Part shown: positions 16,040 through 23,811 of the stretch, in pieces
Position numbering within the stretch: position 1 is the first letter of the stretch
How the letters are laid out: each line of letters starts with the position of its first letter
NCBI GenBank assembly: GCA_017745295.1
Contig: JAGHZR010000027.1
Location: 1 to 53,235, forward strand
From: Novosphingobium sp.
Lineage (GTDB): Bacteria; Pseudomonadota; Alphaproteobacteria; Sphingomonadales; Sphingomonadaceae
Reading direction: 5' to 3'
DNA: 53,235 bases
Notes under the pieces: generated by a model
Told to the model about the DNA's origin: nothing
Seen by the model: only the letters and a program-made list of their open reading frames with translations
Databases searched by the model: none
Made by a program: the position numbers and the translations under genes

Positions 16040-17254
16040 GTGAACTACGAACACATTTTCGATCAGGCGATCGAGCGCCTCCACTCGGAAGGCCGCTACC
16101 GGGTCTTCATCGACATCCTGCGCAACAAGGGGGCTTATCCGAACGCCCGCTGCTTCGCCGGGCACAACGGCCCCAAGCCGATCACCGTCTGGTGCTCCAA
16201 CGACTATCTCGCGATGGGCCAGCACCCCAAGGTGATCGAGGCCATGGAAGAGGCGCTGCACGACGTCGGCGCCGGCTCCGGGGGCACCCGCAACATCGGC
16301 GGCAACACCCACTATCACATCGAGCTGGAAAGCGAGCTGGCGGACCTGCACGGCAAGGAAGGCGCGCTGCTGTTCACTTCGGGCTATGTCTCGAACGACG
16401 CCACGCTCTCCACCCTCGCCAAGCTGCTGCCGGGCTGCGTGATCTTTTCGGACGAGCTGAACCACGCTTCGATGATCGCCGGCATCCGCAATTCGGGCTG
16501 CGAAAAGAAAGTCTGGCGCCACAACGACCTCGAACATCTCGAGGAACTGCTGGCCGAGACCGATCCCGCCCTGCCCAAGCTGGTCGCCTTCGAATCGGTC
16601 TATTCGATGGACGGGGACGTCGCGCCGATCCACGCGATCTGCGACCTTGCCGAGAAGTACAACGCCCTCACCTACATCGACGAAGTTCACGCGGTCGGCA
16701 TGTACGGCCCGCGCGGCGGCGGCATCACCGATCGTGACGAGGCAGCCCACCGCATCGACATCATCGAGGGCACGCTGGGCAAGGCCTTCGGCGTGATGGG
16801 CGGCTATATCGCCACCAACCAGAAGATCATCGACTGCATCCGCTCCTACGCGCCCGGCTTCATCTTCACCACCTCGCTCTCGCCGGTGCTGGTGGCGGGC
16901 GTGCTGGCCTCGGTGAAGCACCTCAAGAGTTCCAGCGTGGAACGCGAAGGCCAACAGCGCTCGGCCGCGATGCTGAAGCAGATGTTCCGCGACGCGGGCC
17001 TGCCGGTCATGGATTCGACTACGCATATCGTGCCGCTGATGGTCGGTGATCCGGTGAAGGCCAAGAAGATCAGCGATATCCTGCTCGCCGAATATGGCGC
17101 CTATGTGCAGCCGATCAATTTTCCGACCGTGCCGCGCGGCACCGAGCGCCTGCGCTTCACCCCCGGCCCGGCCCATACCGAGGCGATGATGCAGAGCCTT
17201 ACCGAGGCTCTCGTCGAGATCTGGGAACGCATGGAGATGCGCTTGGCGGCCTGA
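16040..17254 (+). CDS. hemA: 5-aminolevulinate synthase (C4 pathway)
   Basis: A 404-residue PLP enzyme that condenses glycine and succinyl-CoA to 5-aminolevulinate, the alphaproteobacterial entry to haem and tetrapyrroles. Seen: WCSNDYLAMGQHP, GGTRNIGGNTHYH at 81-93, the PLP-contacting DEVHAVGMYG at 214-223, and the Schiff-base Lys248 in GTLGKAFG. I chose the GTG at 16040 (protein starting MNYEHIFDQA), because it gives the standard length; the in-frame stretch upstream has no family match. A terminator follows about 40 bases after the stop. Confidence 0.97.
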   Translation: MNYEHIFDQAIERLHSEGRYRVFIDILRNKGAYPNARCFAGHNGPKPITVWCSNDYLAMGQHPKVIEAMEEALHDVGAGSGGTRNIGGNTHYHIELESELADLHGKEGALLFTSGYVSNDATLSTLAKLLPGCVIFSDELNHASMIAGIRNSGCEKKVWRHNDLEHLEELLAETDPALPKLVAFESVYSMDGDVAPIHAICDLAEKYNALTYIDEVHAVGMYGPRGGGITDRDEAAHRIDIIEGTLGKAFGVMGGYIATNQKIIDCIRSYAPGFIFTTSLSPVLVAGVLASVKHLKSSSVEREGQQRSAAMLKQMFRDAGLPVMDSTTHIVPLMVGDPVKAKKISDILLAEYGAYVQPINFPTVPRGTERLRFTPGPAHTEAMMQSLTEALVEIWERMEMRLAA

Positions 17255-17293
17255 GCGGGGCGCTTTCGCGGGCGCAACAAAATCTTTCGTATA

Positions 17294-17324
17294 GGGCTCC
17301 CCGTTCTCACGGCGGAGCCCTTTT
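17294..17324 (+). terminator. Rho-independent terminator after hemA
   Basis: GGGCTCC (17294-17300) pairs with GGAGCCC (17314-17320) and is followed by TTTT and an AT-rich tail. It lies 40 bases past the hemA stop codon. Confidence 0.8.
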
Positions 17325-17418
17325 CATTTGCCCGGCCGTCCCCAAGTTCAGCCCGTCGCTCCCCCCGCGCCCTCTCCCGGCGCCCTTCTCCCGCGACGAC
17401 GTGACCAGAAGGACTTCC

Positions 17419-18519
17419 ATGGCCAAGCTGTTCGAGCCGATCACCCTCGGCAACCTCACCCTCGCCAATCGCATCGTCATTGCCCCCATGTGCCAGTATT
17501 CCGCCGAGGACGGACGCATGACCGACTGGCACGCCATGCACCTCGGCAATCTCGCCCAGTCCGGCGCGGGCATCCTCACGATCGAGGCAACCGCCGTCAG
17601 CGCGGAGGGCCGCATTTCCTACGCTGACGTCGGCCTCTGGGACGATGAGACCGAGGAAGCCATGGCCAAGGTCCTGGACAGCGTGCGGCGCTGGTCGGAC
17701 ATGCCGATCGCCATCCAGCTCGCTCATGCGGGCCGCAAGGCCAGCACCGCCAAGCCCTGGGACGGCGGCGGCCAGATCGCCCCCGATGCCGAAAACGGCT
17801 GGCAGACGGTCTCTGCCTCCAACTTGCCCTTCCTGCCCGACGAGAACGCCCCTGAAGCCCTCGACAAGGCCGGGCTGGATCGTGTCCGCGAAGCCTTCGC
17901 CGATGCCGCCCGCCGCGCCGCACGCCTCGGTATCGACGCCGTCCAGATCCACGGTGCCCACGGCTACCTGCTCCACCAGTTCCTCTCGCCGCTCTCCAAC
18001 AAGCGCGAGGACGAATACGGCGGCAGCCTTGAAAACCGCATGCGCTTCCCGCTCGAAGTCTACGACGCCGTGCGCGCCGCCTTCCCGGCGGACCGCCCGG
18101 TGACGATGCGCGTATCCGGCACGGACTGGGCCGAAGGCGGCTGGGACATCGAACAGACCATCGCCTTCGCCAAGGCGCTCGAAGCGCGCGGTTGCGCCGC
18201 CTATCACGTCTCCAGCGGCGGGCTGGACGCGGGGCAGAAGATCCCGGTCGGCCCCAACTATCAGGTTCCGCTCGCCCGCAAGGTGAAGGAAGCGGTCTCG
18301 ATGCCGGTGATCGCCGTTGGTCTCATCACCGAGCCGGAACAGGCAGAGGCCATCGTCGCCACCGGCGAGGCGGACATGATCGGCCTGGCCCGCACCGTGC
18401 TCTACGATCCCCGCTGGCCCTGGCATGCCGCGGCCGCGCTCGGTGCGACGGTCAAGGCCGCGCCGCAGTTCCTGCGCTGCCAGCCGCGCGTCTACAAGGA
18501 TCTGTTCGTACAGGCCTGA
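17419..18519 (+). CDS. Old Yellow Enzyme family NADH:flavin oxidoreductase (YqjM-like)
   Basis: A 366-residue FMN-dependent TIM-barrel reductase. Features of the YqjM/thermophilic-like class are visible: the conserved IAPMCQYSAEDG with Cys25 near the flavin, MTDWHAMHLG, and the active-site histidines in IHGAHGYLLHQFLSP (178, 181). NKREDEYGGSLENR is the family signature. Such enzymes reduce activated C=C bonds of enones and maleimides, using NADPH or NADH. The physiological substrate is unknown. The ATG at 17419 has the ribosome site AGAAGGA. The gene is monocistronic between two terminators. Confidence 0.92.
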   Translation: MAKLFEPITLGNLTLANRIVIAPMCQYSAEDGRMTDWHAMHLGNLAQSGAGILTIEATAVSAEGRISYADVGLWDDETEEAMAKVLDSVRRWSDMPIAIQLAHAGRKASTAKPWDGGGQIAPDAENGWQTVSASNLPFLPDENAPEALDKAGLDRVREAFADAARRAARLGIDAVQIHGAHGYLLHQFLSPLSNKREDEYGGSLENRMRFPLEVYDAVRAAFPADRPVTMRVSGTDWAEGGWDIEQTIAFAKALEARGCAAYHVSSGGLDAGQKIPVGPNYQVPLARKVKEAVSMPVIAVGLITEPEQAEAIVATGEADMIGLARTVLYDPRWPWHAAAALGATVKAAPQFLRCQPRVYKDLFVQA

Positions 18520-18543
18520 TCCCGCACGACGGACAAGAAAAAA

Positions 18544-18576
18544 GCCCGCTGGAACCGAAGTTCCAGCGGGCTTCTT
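18544..18576. terminator. Bidirectional terminator between OYE and ornithine decarboxylase genes
   Basis: A perfect 11-base stem, GCCCGCTGGAA (18544-18554) and TTCCAGCGGGC (18561-18571), with a six-base loop. It is preceded by an A run and followed by TTCTT, so it can stop transcription from both sides of this convergent pair. Confidence 0.92.
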
Positions 18577-18595
18577 CATAACGGTTCCGACAGGA

Positions 18596-19819
18596 TCAGC
18601 GCAGCGAGACCACGTTGTCCGAAACGCGCGGGTCCTTGCGCTCGCCGGTGTAGAGGCTGGCCATCGGCTCGTCCGAGACGTTCAGCACCTCGCCGGTGCC
18701 GAAGCCGTTGAACGCCGTGCGCATGGCCGCGCCGTAAGCGCCGAGCATGCCCACTTCGATCCAGTCGCCCGCCTTGATGTCGGCCGGGAGCATGAACGGG
18801 CCTTCCATGAAGTCGGCATCGTCGCAGGTCGGGCCGTAGAACGAGAAGCCCTGAAGCTCTTCCGAGCGCTCGCCGCCGACAGCGGTTTCGCGCGAGATGC
18901 ACTTCACCGGGAAGCGCCAGGCGACATGGGCCGCATCGTAGAGCGCGCCATAGGCACCCTCGTTGATGTAGAGCTCGTCACCGCGACGCTTCTCGACCTT
19001 GACGATCATCGAGCTGTATTCGGCCGAGAGCGCACGGCCCGGCTCGCACCACAGTTCGGCGTTGTAGGCGATCGGCAGGGCTTCGAAGTGACGGTGGATC
19101 ACCTGGAAGTAGTCTTCGAGCGGTGGGGGCTCCATGCCCGGATAGACCGAGGGGAAACCGCCGCCGACGTCGATCATGTCGATGACGACACCGGCATCGG
19201 CGATCGCCGCGCGGGCGCGCTCCAGCGCCTGGACATAGGCGAACGGCGTCATCGCCTGCGAACCGACATGGAAGCACACGCCCAGCCAGTCGGCGACCTG
19301 ACGGGTCGCCTGAAGCAGCTCGCCCGCATCGGCGAGATCGACGCCGAACTTCGAGGCGAGGCTCAGTTCCGAATACTCGGAGCTGACACGCAGGCGCACG
19401 CAGAGGCGCAGGTCGGCGGCGCGGTTGCCTTCTTCATCGGTCGTCGCGTCGAGAATCTTCTCGACTTCCTCGATGGTGTCGAGGCTGAAGGTGCGGACGC
19501 CGTGTTCGAAGTAGGCTTCGCGGATCGCGCTGGCGGTCTTCACCGGGTGCATGAAGCACAGGGTCGCATCCGGCAGAGCGCCGCGGACCATGCGCACTTC
19601 GCCGATGGAAGCGACGTCGTAATGGGTGATGCCGTTCGCCCAAAGGATCTTGATGAGATCCGGCGACGGGTTCGCCTTCACCGCATAGAGCGCCTTGCCC
19701 GGAAACTTCGTGGCGAAGAAACGGGCCGCGCGCGCAGCAGCATGCGGGCGATTGAGGATAACGGGTTCGTCGGGCGCGATTGCGCGCGCTACAGCCGGTG
19801 CGTCAAGAAATTCGAGCAA
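18596..19819 (-). CDS. Ornithine/lysine decarboxylase, PLP fold type III
   Basis: A 407-residue decarboxylase of the eukaryotic-type (alanine-racemase fold) ornithine decarboxylases. The PLP lysine is Lys48 in ALYAVKANPSP. MIDVGGGFPSVYPG binds phosphate, EPGRALSAE follows, and the catalytic cysteine is Cys332 in GPTCDDAD. The substrate could be ornithine, lysine or both; the chromosomal link to nspC and carboxyspermidine dehydrogenase makes putrescine supply the likely job. The start is taken as the TTG at 19817-19819, since no in-frame ATG or GTG lies close upstream; this start is uncertain. It is the last gene of the minus-strand polyamine cluster, 380 bases after nspC. Confidence 0.9.
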   Translation of the reverse strand: MLEFLDAPAVARAIAPDEPVILNRPHAAARAARFFATKFPGKALYAVKANPSPDLIKILWANGITHYDVASIGEVRMVRGALPDATLCFMHPVKTASAIREAYFEHGVRTFSLDTIEEVEKILDATTDEEGNRAADLRLCVRLRVSSEYSELSLASKFGVDLADAGELLQATRQVADWLGVCFHVGSQAMTPFAYVQALERARAAIADAGVVIDMIDVGGGFPSVYPGMEPPPLEDYFQVIHRHFEALPIAYNAELWCEPGRALSAEYSSMIVKVEKRRGDELYINEGAYGALYDAAHVAWRFPVKCISRETAVGGERSEELQGFSFYGPTCDDADFMEGPFMLPADIKAGDWIEVGMLGAYGAAMRTAFNGFGTGEVLNVSDEPMASLYTGERKDPRVSDNVVSLR

Positions 19820-20201
19820 CTCAAGGGACCCCCAAACGGAATTGTTAACGACAAGAGCTGCCTTGCGGTTTGGAAGTCCCCATGGGGCAGCGAGGGGCGG
19901 GATATAGGCCCCCCAAGCTGAATCGCAAGTGAAAAAAGTCCTGTTTCACAGAAACGTCACATACGGGGATCGCGCAAGAATTCATGCCACCTCTCCGTTC
20001 GATTTTATCGCCTATTTACAAGCAGTTGATCGAATAAACTCTGCCTTTTCTACGGTCCCGAACGAGACGCCGGAAAAGGAAGCTTCACCATGACAATGCG
20101 ATGGAGGACGATCCGGTTCACTCGACTCGGCTCCGCAGGGACCGGCTGGGGCAATCGCGGGACGGATCGAACCGCCCCGCGTCTGATTCATGCCATTTTT
20201 A
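19820..20201. other. 382-base intergenic region between nspC and ornithine decarboxylase genes
   Basis: No convincing gene. It is the leader of the decarboxylase gene on the minus strand and is AT-richer than its surroundings in 19930-20050. A GC-rich stem, GCGGGACGG (20157-20165) with CCGCCCCGC (20172-20180), lies just past the nspC stop but has no T run on that side, so it is at most a weak terminator. The small palindrome GTCCCCATGGGG sits near 19880. No known leader RNA is recognisable. Confidence 0.5.
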
Positions 20202-21380
20202 TCAGCTCAAGCGACCCCGGAAATCCTCGTAATCGAAGCGGCGGATGCAATCGAGCGCATCGGTTTCCGAGTCCCACATCCAGATCGAGGGCAGCGGCAC
20301 GCCGTTGAACGTCGTGGTCTTGACCATCGAATAGTGGGCCTGGTCGAGGAAGGCGAAGCGCGCGCCCGGCTCGGCATCGACCGGCAACACATAGTCGCCG
20401 ATCACATCGCCGGCGAGACACGACGGACCGCCGAGACGCACCGGCTCGCCCTCGCCTTCCGCCTTCTCGCCCAGCATGGCGGGGCGGTAGGGCGCCTCGA
20501 TCACGTCGGGCATGTGGCAGGTCGCAGAGATGTCGACGATGGCCACCGGCATGCCGTTATGCGCGACATCGAGCACCGACCCCACGAGAATGCCCGCGTC
20601 GAGCGCGACGGCCTCGCCCGGCTCGATGTAGACTTCGGCACCGGTGTCTTCCTGAAGGTCGATCAGGAATTCGACGAGTTCGTCGCGCTGGTAATCGGCG
20701 CGGGTGATGTGATGCCCGCCGCCGAGGTTGATCCAGCGGAACTGGCCGAAGAACGGTTCGAGATAGTCGAAGGCCTTGTCCCAGGTGCGGCGCAGCGGCT
20801 CGAAGTCCTGTTCGCACAACGTGTGCATGTGGATGCCGTCGATCATCTCGACATGCTCTTCGGTGAGCTGGTCGATCGGGAAGCCGAGGCGCGAATGCGG
20901 TGCGCAGGGATCGTACTTGGGCACTTCGCCCTCGGCATGCATCGGATTGATGCGCAGCCCGATGTCGAAGTCCTCGCCCCGCGCGCGGGCCGCTTCGATC
21001 TGCGCCCAGAAGCGCTCGATCTGCATCGGCGAATTGAAGATCACATGGTCCGACAGGCGCAGGATCTCGTCGAGGTCCTGTTCCTTATAGGCGGCGCAAT
21101 AGGTCGCGATCTCGCCGTCGTAGAACTCGCTGGCAAGGCGCGCTTCCCACAGGCCCGAGGTGCAGACACCGTCGAGATACTCGCCGACGATCGGCGCGGT
21201 GGACCACATCGAGAAGGCCTTGAGCGCGGAAAGCACTTTGGCGCCCGACCGCTCGCCGACATCGGCGAGAATGCGCAAGTTATCGCGCAGCTTCGCCGCA
21301 TCGACAACAAAGCTGGGGCTGTCGATGCGCGACAGGTCGAAGTGGGCAAAAGCTCCCGGATCGCCGGCGCGGGTTTCCAT
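20202..21380 (-). CDS. nspC: Carboxynorspermidine/carboxyspermidine decarboxylase
   Basis: A 392-residue PLP decarboxylase that makes spermidine (or norspermidine) from the carboxylated precursor. The PLP lysine is Lys54 in VLSALKAFSMW. HMHTLCEQDFEPL and WINLGGGHHITRADY are characteristic NspC sequences, EPGEAVALDAG follows, and the catalytic cysteine is Cys321 in GGPSCLAGDVIGDY. The family splits from diaminopimelate decarboxylase at these motifs. It lies in the same minus-strand group as carboxyspermidine dehydrogenase, 100 bases after the DUF486 gene. Confidence 0.95.
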   Translation of the reverse strand: METRAGDPGAFAHFDLSRIDSPSFVVDAAKLRDNLRILADVGERSGAKVLSALKAFSMWSTAPIVGEYLDGVCTSGLWEARLASEFYDGEIATYCAAYKEQDLDEILRLSDHVIFNSPMQIERFWAQIEAARARGEDFDIGLRINPMHAEGEVPKYDPCAPHSRLGFPIDQLTEEHVEMIDGIHMHTLCEQDFEPLRRTWDKAFDYLEPFFGQFRWINLGGGHHITRADYQRDELVEFLIDLQEDTGAEVYIEPGEAVALDAGILVGSVLDVAHNGMPVAIVDISATCHMPDVIEAPYRPAMLGEKAEGEGEPVRLGGPSCLAGDVIGDYVLPVDAEPGARFAFLDQAHYSMVKTTTFNGVPLPSIWMWDSETDALDCIRRFDYEDFRGRLS

Positions 21381-21480
21381 GTTCGTTCAGTCCTTGTTGG
21401 GGTGGCTCGGTGGAGAGCCGAATTTTTCAACCAGATGGGTTTGGCAGATGGTCCTGCCCGACCATAGCTTCAAGAATGCG

Positions 21481-21831
21481 TCAGCCGAACGGGCCCTTGA
21501 AGATGAACCACGCCCCTGCCCCGACCAGCGCGAAGCCGACGATCTCGTTCAGCCCCGGCTTCTGCCCGAACAGCGCCCAGGCCACCAGCACGAAGGCGGT
21601 AAGAGACATCGCCTCCTGCAGCACCTTGAGCTGCCCCAGCGAATAGACCTGGCTACCGATCCGGTTGGCGGGCACGGCGAGGCAATACTCGAAGAAGGCG
21701 ATGCCCCAGCTCATGGCAATCGCTACCCACAGCGCCTTGCCCGGCATCTTGAGATGCAGATACCACGCCGTGTTCATGAAGAGATTGGAGCCCGCGAGCA
21801 TGGCCACGGGCGCAACGAAGGTCCAGTTCAT
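21481..21831 (-). CDS. DUF486 small membrane protein (DMT superfamily)
   Basis: A 116-residue protein with four predicted membrane helices. The conserved FMNTAWYLHLK, SWGIAFFEYCLAVPANRIG and SLGQLKVLQEAMSL identify the DUF486 family, a relative of small multidrug-resistance and drug/metabolite transporters. The start ATG at 21829-21831 lies seven bases after the stop of the lipoprotein gene. Function of the family is not established. Its place between carboxyspermidine dehydrogenase and nspC suggests, but does not prove, a role in polyamine movement, since the related SMR pair MdtIJ exports spermidine. Confidence 0.85.
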   Translation of the reverse strand: MNWTFVAPVAMLAGSNLFMNTAWYLHLKMPGKALWVAIAMSWGIAFFEYCLAVPANRIGSQVYSLGQLKVLQEAMSLTAFVLVAWALFGQKPGLNEIVGFALVGAGAWFIFKGPFG

Positions 21832-21838
21832 GTCCGGC

Positions 21839-22249
21839 TCAGTCGACGCAGATGGCGGCGACAGCCTTGCCCTGCTTGACCTCGGCATAGCAACCGTAGA
21901 GCCGGTCGTCGGCCTGGCAGGTGCCGCTGGCCGCCTTGTCGGGCGAGACCGCTCCGGCGCTGCCCACGCACTTGCCCTGGCACTGCGAGGAATCGGTGCA
22001 CTGTTTGCCCGCATCGGCATAGGCATGGACGCATTGCTCCATGCCCAGCATGCCGCGCCGCTGCACGGTGCCGCCTTCGGCCTGACAGGCCGCGCGATCC
22101 GCCGCGCCCATATCGCGGCTGTAGCTCTGGTTCTGGCCCTTTTCGCCGCCGGAAGGCGGCGTCGGCGGCTGCGGACCGTCCTGCGGCGCGCAGCCGACCA
22201 GCGCCAGAGCGCCCCAGGCCGCGACGAGGACGGTCCGCAGCCCGGACAT
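21839..22249 (-). CDS. Cysteine-rich lipoprotein of unknown function
   Basis: A 136-residue protein with a lipoprotein signal peptide (lipobox ALVGC, lipidated Cys20) and a proline-rich linker. The domain contains seven more cysteines spread over about 85 residues, including CTDSSQCQGKC and CQADDRLYGC, consistent with disulfides in the periplasm. The start ATG shares one base with the stop of the carboxyspermidine dehydrogenase gene (TGATG), so it is a true member of that operon. I do not recognise a named domain. Its linkage to polyamine synthesis is the only functional hint. Confidence 0.75.
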   Translation of the reverse strand: MSGLRTVLVAAWGALALVGCAPQDGPQPPTPPSGGEKGQNQSYSRDMGAADRAACQAEGGTVQRRGMLGMEQCVHAYADAGKQCTDSSQCQGKCVGSAGAVSPDKAASGTCQADDRLYGCYAEVKQGKAVAAICVD

Positions 22250-23463
22250 CAGAACGCCAGAGGTCCGTCGAGTTCCTCGACCGTCCAGGGCAGGCCATGC
22301 TGGTTCAGCATGTCCATGTAGGGGTCGGGATCGAACTGCTCCATGTTGAACACGCCAGCACCGCTCCACTTGCCGGTCAGCAGCATGGCCGCGCCGATCA
22401 TCGCCGGAACGCCGGTGGTATAGCTGACGGCCTGGTTGCCGGTTTCGGCAAAGGCGTCTTCATGGTCGCAGATGTTCTTGATGTAGAACGTCTTCTCGCC
22501 CGAACCGTCGAGCGCTTCGCCGGTCGCGATGTCGCCGATGTTGGTCTTGCCCTTGGTGGTCGAACCGAGCGAGCTGGGCTCGGGCAGCACGGCCTTGAGG
22601 AACTGGAGCGGAATGATTTCCACACCGTTGTAGATCACCGGGTCGATGCGGGTCATGCCGACGTTCTGCAGCACGGTGAGGTGCTTGATGTACTCGTCGC
22701 CGAAGGTCATCCAGAAGCGCGCGCGCTCCATTTCCGGGATGAACTTCGCGAGGCTTTCCAGTTCCTCGTGGTACATCATGTACATGTTCTTCGGGCCGAC
22801 GGCCTCGAAGTCGAAGCTCTGCTTCACGCCCATCGCCGGGGTCTCGACGAACTGGCCGTTCTCCCAGTGGCGGGCCGGTGCGGTCACTTCGCGGATGTTG
22901 ATTTCCGGGTTGAAGTTCGTCGCGAAAGCCTGGCCGTGATCGCCGCCGTTGCAGTCGAGAATGTCGAGCGTGCGGATGGTCTTGAGCTTGTGCTTCTTCA
23001 GCCACATGGCGAAGACCGAGGTGACGCCGGGGTCGAAGCCCGAGCCGAGCAGCGCAGTGAGGCCCGCTTCCTTGAACTTGTCCTGATAGGCCCACTGCCA
23101 GTGATATTCGAACTTGGCCACGTCCTTCGGCTCGTAGTTCGCGGTATCCATGTAGTTCACGCCGGTCGCCAGGCACGCGTCCATGATCGCGAGATCCTGA
23201 TAGGGCAGCGCGAGGTTGACGACGAGCTTCGGCCCGATCGAACGGATCAGCTCGCTGGTTGCCGCCACATCGTCGGCGTCGATCGCATAGGTGCTGATCG
23301 AGACGCCGGTGCGTTCCTTCACCGACTCGGCAATCGCCTCGCACTTGGAAACCGTGCGGCTGGCGAGGTGAATGTCCGAGAAGATGTCGGGATTCATCGC
23401 CATCTTGTGGACCGCGACCGAACCGACGCCGCCTGCGCCGATCACCAGAACCTTGCTCACCAA
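22249..23463 (-). CDS. Carboxynorspermidine/carboxyspermidine dehydrogenase (saccharopine dehydrogenase family)
   Basis: A 404-residue NADPH-dependent enzyme that reductively condenses putrescine (or diaminopropane) with aspartate beta-semialdehyde. The Rossmann loop GAGGVG is at 9-14. YMDTANYEPKD, LLGSGFDPGVTSVFAMW and LDCNGGDHG are the characteristic sequences separating this group from lysine-pathway saccharopine dehydrogenases. With nspC and the decarboxylase downstream, it gives the alternative spermidine route, which does not use decarboxylated S-adenosylmethionine. It is the first gene of the minus-strand unit, and a repeat element lies upstream. Confidence 0.93.
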   Translation of the reverse strand: MVSKVLVIGAGGVGSVAVHKMAMNPDIFSDIHLASRTVSKCEAIAESVKERTGVSISTYAIDADDVAATSELIRSIGPKLVVNLALPYQDLAIMDACLATGVNYMDTANYEPKDVAKFEYHWQWAYQDKFKEAGLTALLGSGFDPGVTSVFAMWLKKHKLKTIRTLDILDCNGGDHGQAFATNFNPEINIREVTAPARHWENGQFVETPAMGVKQSFDFEAVGPKNMYMMYHEELESLAKFIPEMERARFWMTFGDEYIKHLTVLQNVGMTRIDPVIYNGVEIIPLQFLKAVLPEPSSLGSTTKGKTNIGDIATGEALDGSGEKTFYIKNICDHEDAFAETGNQAVSYTTGVPAMIGAAMLLTGKWSGAGVFNMEQFDPDPYMDMLNQHGLPWTVEELDGPLAF

Positions 23464-23811
23464 TCTGTCTCCTTAACGCGATAGTCGCGAACAGCCGCAT
23501 ATAGAGGCCCTGTGTGACAACTCAACTCTTCGAGTTTCGTTGAGTCGTTCGTCCGACCTGACGGTCGGGCAAAACGGGCATCCGCCCGTTTTGTGCGGCA
23601 CCGGCCCACTCCCCCACCCGACCTCCCACAACAGTGTATCCTGGATGGGAGGTCGGGTGGGGGAGTGGGCCGGTGCCGCAAGCTCGTCACGGATGTGACG
23701 AGAGCACCAAACGAAAACTGTCATAAACAGCCATCGCCCCGTCATCACGCGGTCACGAGGTGGAGGCATTGCCGCCGCGACACACCGACCTGGCACCGGG
23801 GGACCACTACC
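23464..23811. other. 348-base divergent intergenic region holding hairpin element 1
   Basis: Separates the carboxyspermidine dehydrogenase gene (minus) from btaA (plus). Beyond the compound hairpin it contains a small hairpin, CCGACC-TGAC-GGTCGG (23553-23568), and CTCAAC/GTTGAG (23521-23526, 23539-23544). No gene is supported; open frames through the palindrome are fortuitous. Confidence 0.6.
23571..23702. repeat. Compound hairpin element, copy 1
   Basis: A central perfect palindrome has 35-base arms (23594-23628 and 23646-23680) and a 17-base loop; its outer ends are TGCGGCACC and GGTGCCGCA. It is flanked on the left by AAAACGGGC-ATCC-GCCCGTTTT (23571-23592) and on the right by CTCGTCAC-GGAT-GTGACGAG (23683-23702). 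The loops ATCC and GGAT are complementary. A second copy lies at 50339. A transposition or nuclease-recognition role is unproven. Confidence 0.9.

Noticed and set aside
20090..20308. A 72-codon plus-strand frame with a fair ribosome site in the nspC-decarboxylase gap
   Set aside because: More than half of it is antisense to nspC, and its composition is arginine- and serine-rich like other shadows. A regulatory upstream peptide cannot be excluded but has no support.
23593..23811. An N-terminal extension of btaA through the compound hairpin
   Set aside because: The extra residues are translated palindrome and have no family match; the ATG at 23812 gives the standard BtaA length.
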